The notes below the pieces were generated by a model, which worked only from the letters and a program-made list of their open reading frames with translations, did no database searches and was not told where the DNA came from. A stretch of DNA of 64,000 nt from Labedella populi (GTDB taxonomy: Bacteria > Actinomycetota > Actinomycetes > Actinomycetales > Microbacteriaceae). Made by a program: the position numbers and the translations under genes. The first letter of the stretch is position 1. Each line of letters begins with the position of its first letter. The DNA is taken from NCBI RefSeq assembly GCF_004078655.1, contig NZ_RZNC01000001.1, forward strand, positions 62,001 to 126,000, in the 5' to 3' direction. Below, in pieces: positions 60,153 through 64,000 of the stretch.

Positions 60153-60217
60153 CTGAGCTTGTCGAAGCGGGGTGCAGCAGTCGGCGGTCTCAGGTTGGCG
60201 CCCCTCGACAGACTCAG
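60153..60217 (-). terminator. Inverted repeat after the ROK gene, dispersed element
   Basis: The left arm (CTGAGCTTGTCGA...) and the right arm (60201-60217, ...TCGACAGACTCAG) pair with a few mismatches. It is related to the element at 37667-37717 and also lies just after a minus-strand operon, 11 bp from the ROK stop. Confidence 0.5.
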
Positions 60218-60227
60218 GAACCGTTAG

Positions 60228-61454
60228 TCAGGGAGCGGCGGGCCCCGTCGACATGTCGATCGCGAGCGCATTCCGCCGCACATACTCCATCGCGCTCGCG
60301 ATCGCGCCCTGGGCGACGATGTCGGCGCCGAGGGTCGAGGCGACGAGTTCCGGTGGGTCCGCGTTCATGTAGGTGGCGAGCGCCGCGGTCGTGAGGTCGA
60401 GGAGCGGCGGCATCGACGGGGCGAGGGCGCCGGCGAAGACGATGCGTTCCACGTCGAGCAGTCCCCCGAGTACGGCGCCGATGCGCGCGAGGCGGTCCGC
60501 CACCCGGTCGAGCATGTCGAGTGCCACCGGGTCGCCCGCGGCGGCGGCCTCGAAGACCGCGCGGGCCTCGATCTTGTCGACGGGGAGCTCCGCGAGCGGG
60601 CTGGTCTCCGGGATCGTCCCGACCGTGCGCTGCTCCCGCGCCCAGTCACGGAGCACCGCGCCGACGCCGAGCGTGGAACCGACACCCTCGACGAGGTCGA
60701 GCAGATGCAGCTCGCCCGCCTGGCCGCGACCGCGCACGAGGCGGCCGTCGATCACGTAACCGGCGCCGAAGCGCTCCCCGCTCACGATCGTGATGTACGA
60801 CTCGAGGCCGACGCCCGCGCCGATCGCGCCTTCGGCGAGCGCGGCGAGGTTCGCGTCGTTGTCCACGATCACCGGGCAGCCGCGACCGGCGACCCGCTCG
60901 GCGATCCGAGGGTTCACGCGCTGCCAGAACGGGTCACGCTCCGGCGAGCGCCCCTGCGTGTCCACGGGCGCCGGAATACCGATCGCGAGGCACAGCACGG
61001 TCGCCGCACCCGCCGCCGCAAGCGCCTCATCGATCCCCGCATCGATCGCCGCGATCCGTTCGTCGCCGTCCGCCATCGGGTTCACCACGCGCTGGGACCG
61101 CGCCACCTCACGCCCCCGCAGGTCGGTGACGACCGCGGTGATGGAGTGCGCGCCCGCGTCGACGCCCACGAGCAGGCCGGCGTCCTCGCGGAGCGCGTAC
61201 CGCCGCGCGGGCCGGCCTTTGCGGTACTCGGCGCCGGACTGCCGTGAGTCGTCGAGCTCCGCGAGCCACCCGAGCTCGATGAGTTCGTCGCACAACGCGA
61301 TCGCCGTGGACCGGGCGAGGCCCGTGGCCTCGATCACGTCCGTGGCGGTGAAGGCGGCGACGGACCACGCGGTGTCGAGCACGGCGGCGACGTTCACGGA
61401 GCGCGGCCCAGCGCCCACCGCTCTGCCCGTCGTCATCGTCGTCGTCGCACTCAT
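60228..61454 (-). CDS. ROK family transcriptional regulator
   Basis: A 408-residue protein with an N-terminal winged helix (ATDVIEATGLARSTAIALCDEL) and a ROK domain (LLVGVDAGAHSITAVVTDLRG, VIVDNDANLAALAEGAIGAG). The sugar-site motif reads GRGQAGELHLLDLVEG, and the zinc-binding Cys of the kinases are missing. ATG 61454 is preferred over TTG 61463. It is divergent from a sugar importer operon, which it probably controls. Confidence 0.9.
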   Translation of the reverse strand: MSATTTMTTGRAVGAGPRSVNVAAVLDTAWSVAAFTATDVIEATGLARSTAIALCDELIELGWLAELDDSRQSGAEYRKGRPARRYALREDAGLLVGVDAGAHSITAVVTDLRGREVARSQRVVNPMADGDERIAAIDAGIDEALAAAGAATVLCLAIGIPAPVDTQGRSPERDPFWQRVNPRIAERVAGRGCPVIVDNDANLAALAEGAIGAGVGLESYITIVSGERFGAGYVIDGRLVRGRGQAGELHLLDLVEGVGSTLGVGAVLRDWAREQRTVGTIPETSPLAELPVDKIEARAVFEAAAAGDPVALDMLDRVADRLARIGAVLGGLLDVERIVFAGALAPSMPPLLDLTTAALATYMNADPPELVASTLGADIVAQGAIASAMEYVRRNALAIDMSTGPAAP

Positions 61455-61713
61455 GATCGCCAAGAGTATCCCCGCGCCGCACCCGCCGTGTCCACCCTGC
61501 GAACTCCGCTACCCACCCCGCGCACACCCTGCATCCACCGAGCGCCCACCCTCACGCCCCACGGTGACGAACCCTCCGCGTAACCGATCCATCACGACCG
61601 GCACACAAGGCTCTTGACCCGGACGTCGTCCGATATAGAGTGGAGACCGAGAGTTGATTCACTCACACTATTTATTGGTGGCCCAATGGAGGACCACCGA
61701 CGGAAGGACGACG
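61455..61713. other. Divergent promoter region of ROK gene and importer operon
   Basis: No gene is seen. A/T-rich stretches near 61650-61680 (TTGATTCACTCACACTATTTAT) are the likely promoter and operator of the importer operon; GGAAGGA (61702-61708) is the ribosome binding site for ATG 61714. Confidence 0.4.
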
Positions 61714-63009
61714 ATGTCTAGACGAAAGACGGGGGCTCTGCGCGCCGCCGCCGGAGCGATAGGACTGGCCCTCGTGGGCGCGGTCCTCACCGGATGCTCG
61801 AGCGGAGGTGCGGAGACCGTGCACTTCACGTTCAACAAGCGTGAAGCGATCAGCTTCATGGAGCAGACGGTCGCCGACTACAACGCCTCCCAGAGCGACT
61901 ACCGCGTGGTCATGGACACGTCGGGCGTCGACCCGATCTCGGCGAGCTTCGTCCGCGGCAATCCGCCGGACATCATGCTCGCCAACTACAACCACGAGGT
62001 CTCCCGCTTCGTCCAGCGCTGCGTGCTCGAAGACCTCTCCGAGACGGAACCCGCGTCACGCATCCGCGACGACTTCCAGCCGCTGCTCGATCAGTTCGGC
62101 ACGTGCCCCGGTCGAACGACGGCTCTCCCCTACTCCGTCATGGCCGCCTCGGTCATCTACAACAAGACGATCTTCGAGGAGAACGACCTCGAAGTCCCCA
62201 AGACGTGGAGCGAGCTCATCGAGGTCGCTGACACGCTCAAGGCCAACGACATCAACCCGTTCTACGGGACGTTCGCCGACGCGTGGACCGTCAACCAAGG
62301 CTGGTTCGACTACTCCGTCGGCGGCGCGATCGACGTCCAGGCCTTCTACGACCAGATGGCGGAGCAGGGCACCGAGGTCGGACCGAACTCCGAGGTGTCC
62401 TTCCAGAAGGACTTCCTCGAGCCGATCGAGAAGATGCAGCTGCTCGCGAGCGAGTACACGCAGCCCAACGCGGGAAGCCGCGCCTACGACGTCGGCAACG
62501 TCGCCTTCGCCAACGGCGAGGCCACGATGTACATGCAGGGCCCGTGGGCGCTCAGCCAGATCGAGCTGACGAACCCCGACCTCGAGATCGGCACCTTCCC
62601 CCTGCCGATGACCGAGGACCCCGCCGACCTCAAGGTCCGCGTCAACATGGACCTCGTCACGATGATCCCCGAGGAGGCGTCGAACAAGGAAGGCGCCTTC
62701 GACTTCCTCGACTACCTGTTCACGCCGGAGATCATCCAGGAGTACAACAACTCGCAACTCGGCTTCGTACCGACGGACGACGGCTCGGCCCCGGACGACC
62801 CCCGCGTCGAAGGGATGATCCCCTACTACGACGCCGGCGCGGTCTATCAGGGCCCCGGCATCCTCAACCCCCGAGCCATCCCCACCGAGAACTACGCGCA
62901 GGCACTCGCTCTCGGCACCGACGCCGAGTCGATGCTGCGCACTATGGACGCCGACTGGGCGCGGATCGCGTTCCGCCAACCGGCCGTCTCGAGCGAGGAA
63001 GGCAACTGA
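61714..63009 (+). CDS. Sugar ABC transporter substrate-binding lipoprotein
   Basis: A 431-residue CUT1-type binding protein with signal peptide and lipobox LTGC near residue 28. The mature part is of the usual solute-binding fold (DIMLANYNHEVSRFVQRCVLE, ATMYMQGPWALSQIEL). ATG 61714 follows GGAAGGA. The stop overlaps the permease start (TGATG). It heads the third sugar importer of the window. Confidence 0.92.
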   Translation: MSRRKTGALRAAAGAIGLALVGAVLTGCSSGGAETVHFTFNKREAISFMEQTVADYNASQSDYRVVMDTSGVDPISASFVRGNPPDIMLANYNHEVSRFVQRCVLEDLSETEPASRIRDDFQPLLDQFGTCPGRTTALPYSVMAASVIYNKTIFEENDLEVPKTWSELIEVADTLKANDINPFYGTFADAWTVNQGWFDYSVGGAIDVQAFYDQMAEQGTEVGPNSEVSFQKDFLEPIEKMQLLASEYTQPNAGSRAYDVGNVAFANGEATMYMQGPWALSQIELTNPDLEIGTFPLPMTEDPADLKVRVNMDLVTMIPEEASNKEGAFDFLDYLFTPEIIQEYNNSQLGFVPTDDGSAPDDPRVEGMIPYYDAGAVYQGPGILNPRAIPTENYAQALALGTDAESMLRTMDADWARIAFRQPAVSSEEGN

Positions 63010-63920
63010 TGACCGCCACACGGAGCATCGTCACCGGAGGTAGCGCCCAGAAGTCGCGCAGCAACAAGCGCGTCGAACCCATCTACTACCTCTTCCTCTT
63101 CCCCGCCGTGGTGCTGTTCACGCTGGCGATCACGGTCCCCGGCATCATCGGCATCTTCTTCAGCTTCACCGACTCCATCGGTATCGGGCAGTGGGAGTTC
63201 ACCGGGTTCACGAACTACATCGCCGCATTCAGCGACCCGGCGATCCTCACGAGCTTCCTCTTCACGTTCGGCTTCGCGCTCGTGACGGTGATCCTCGTGA
63301 ACGTGATCGCGTTCCTCCTCGCGGTGGGCCTGACGGCGAAGATCCGCTTCAAGATGGGCCTCCGGGCGATCTTCGTCATCCCCATGGTCGTCTCGGGCAT
63401 CATCATCGCCTACGTCTTCGCGTTCCTCTTCCAGAACTCGTTGCCGGCCGCCGGTTCGGCGCTCGGCATCCCGTTCCTCGAGACGAGCATCCTCGCGAAC
63501 CCGGACCTCGCGTGGGTCGGCATCGTGATCGTGACGGCCTGGCAGTCGATCCCCGGAACGCTCCTCATCTACATCGCGGGAATCCTGTCCATTCCCGGCG
63601 ACGTCTACGAGGCGGCCTCCATCGACGGCGCGAACAAGCGCCAACAGCTCGTGCGGATCACGCTCCCGCTCGTCGCGGGCTACGTCGTCATCAACGTGAT
63701 CCTGGGCTTCAAGAACTACCTGAACGCCTACGACATCATCATCGGCCTCACGAACGGCGGTCCCGGCACCTCCACACGGAGCATCGCGATGACGATCATC
63801 CGGGGCTTCCAGACGGGCGACTACGCCTACCAGATGGCGACGGCGACGCTGTTCTTCATCATCACGATCATCATCGCCGTCCTGCAGCTCTCGGTGACGC
63901 GCGGAAGGAGCAACATCTGA
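63009..63920 (+). CDS. Sugar ABC transporter permease (MalF-type)
   Basis: A 303-residue permease with six helices and the EAA loop EAASIDGANKRQQLVRITLPLV. It overlaps the genes on both sides by one base (TGATG), so the three genes are translated as a unit. Confidence 0.92.
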   Translation: MTATRSIVTGGSAQKSRSNKRVEPIYYLFLFPAVVLFTLAITVPGIIGIFFSFTDSIGIGQWEFTGFTNYIAAFSDPAILTSFLFTFGFALVTVILVNVIAFLLAVGLTAKIRFKMGLRAIFVIPMVVSGIIIAYVFAFLFQNSLPAAGSALGIPFLETSILANPDLAWVGIVIVTAWQSIPGTLLIYIAGILSIPGDVYEAASIDGANKRQQLVRITLPLVAGYVVINVILGFKNYLNAYDIIIGLTNGGPGTSTRSIAMTIIRGFQTGDYAYQMATATLFFIITIIIAVLQLSVTRGRSNI

Positions 63921-64000
63921 TGTCCACGATCCCCCTCCCCACAAAGAAGACCCCCTCCGCACCGTCCGCCGCCGGAGACCCCACCTCGACCCGCTCCATC
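63920..64000 (+). CDS. Start of the next gene, probably the MalG-type permease (partial)
   Basis: ATG 63920 overlaps the permease stop (TGATG). Only 27 residues are visible (MSTIPLPTKKTPSAPSAAG and more), a hydrophilic N-terminus like that of many MalG-type permeases. Operon order makes that the likely identity; the rest lies outside the window. Confidence 0.6.
   Translation, partial: MSTIPLPTKKTPSAPSAAGDPTSTRSI

Noticed and set aside
1-64000. CRISPR array
   Set aside because: No set of regularly spaced direct repeats with unique spacers; the short tandem repeats at 10081 and 41964 have no spacers.

Overview
The window is chromosomal DNA of a high-G+C Gram-positive bacterium. The dense 4-nt ATGA/GTGA gene overlaps, leaderless-looking promoters, three sugar importers without their own ATPase and the gene content fit an actinobacterium of the Microbacteriaceae type; this is inferred from content, because no rRNA or tRNA gene is present.

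Layout. 0-4.5 kb: a partial gene, a DUF7010-like membrane protein, a GNAT acetyltransferase, a peptidase E-like protein and a half-size ABC exporter. 4.6-10 kb: a tightly coupled operon of three short-chain dehydrogenases and an NhaA antiporter fused to a thioredoxin-fold domain, divergent from an AraC regulator. 10-16 kb: phosphoglycerate mutase-like protein, a CopB-type copper ATPase behind a CsoR-like operator, an SDR/XRE-regulator divergent pair and a small TPR protein. 16-20.9 kb: a bacteriocin-type operon (double-glycine peptide, protein with a GyrI-like domain, HlyD-type adaptor, C39-peptidase ABC exporter) divergent from a small membrane protein that could be the immunity factor. 20.9-25.8 kb: proline iminopeptidase, lipoprotein, a methyltransferase-like membrane protein, DUF1905, and a PadR/HAAS pair.

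25.8-34.1 kb: a GH2 glycosidase and LacI regulator divergent from an ABC importer, Gfo/Idh/MocA oxidoreductase and ThuA operon, probably for a glycoside or disaccharide. 34.4-37.7 kb: an accessory patch with an autoregulated-looking Fic protein behind a perfect 36-bp palindrome, a membrane protein, a second PadR copy whose partner gene is destroyed, and a RhuM remnant. 37.7-44.3 kb: an amino-sugar-like importer with SIS-domain protein, BadF-type kinase and a divergent ROK regulator. 44.6-45.2 kb: a broken LacI gene and a possibly truncated membrane protein.

45.3-54.4 kb is a lower-G+C island with two defence-like modules: a two-gene ParB-like plus PD-(D/E)XK-like unit, and a four-gene unit of C5 methyltransferase, Hsp90/MORC-like ATPase, Z1 helicase and DUF4420 nuclease-like protein, resembling the predicted restriction systems built around MutL/MORC-type ATPases. 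54.4-60.2 kb holds a PH-domain protein, an Ltp-like surface protein (a family that includes phage superinfection-exclusion proteins), a secreted protein and several unknown small proteins. 60.2-64 kb starts a third sugar-importer operon with a divergent ROK regulator and runs off the window. The best candidates for something undescribed are the bacteriocin operon and the ParB/nuclease pair.
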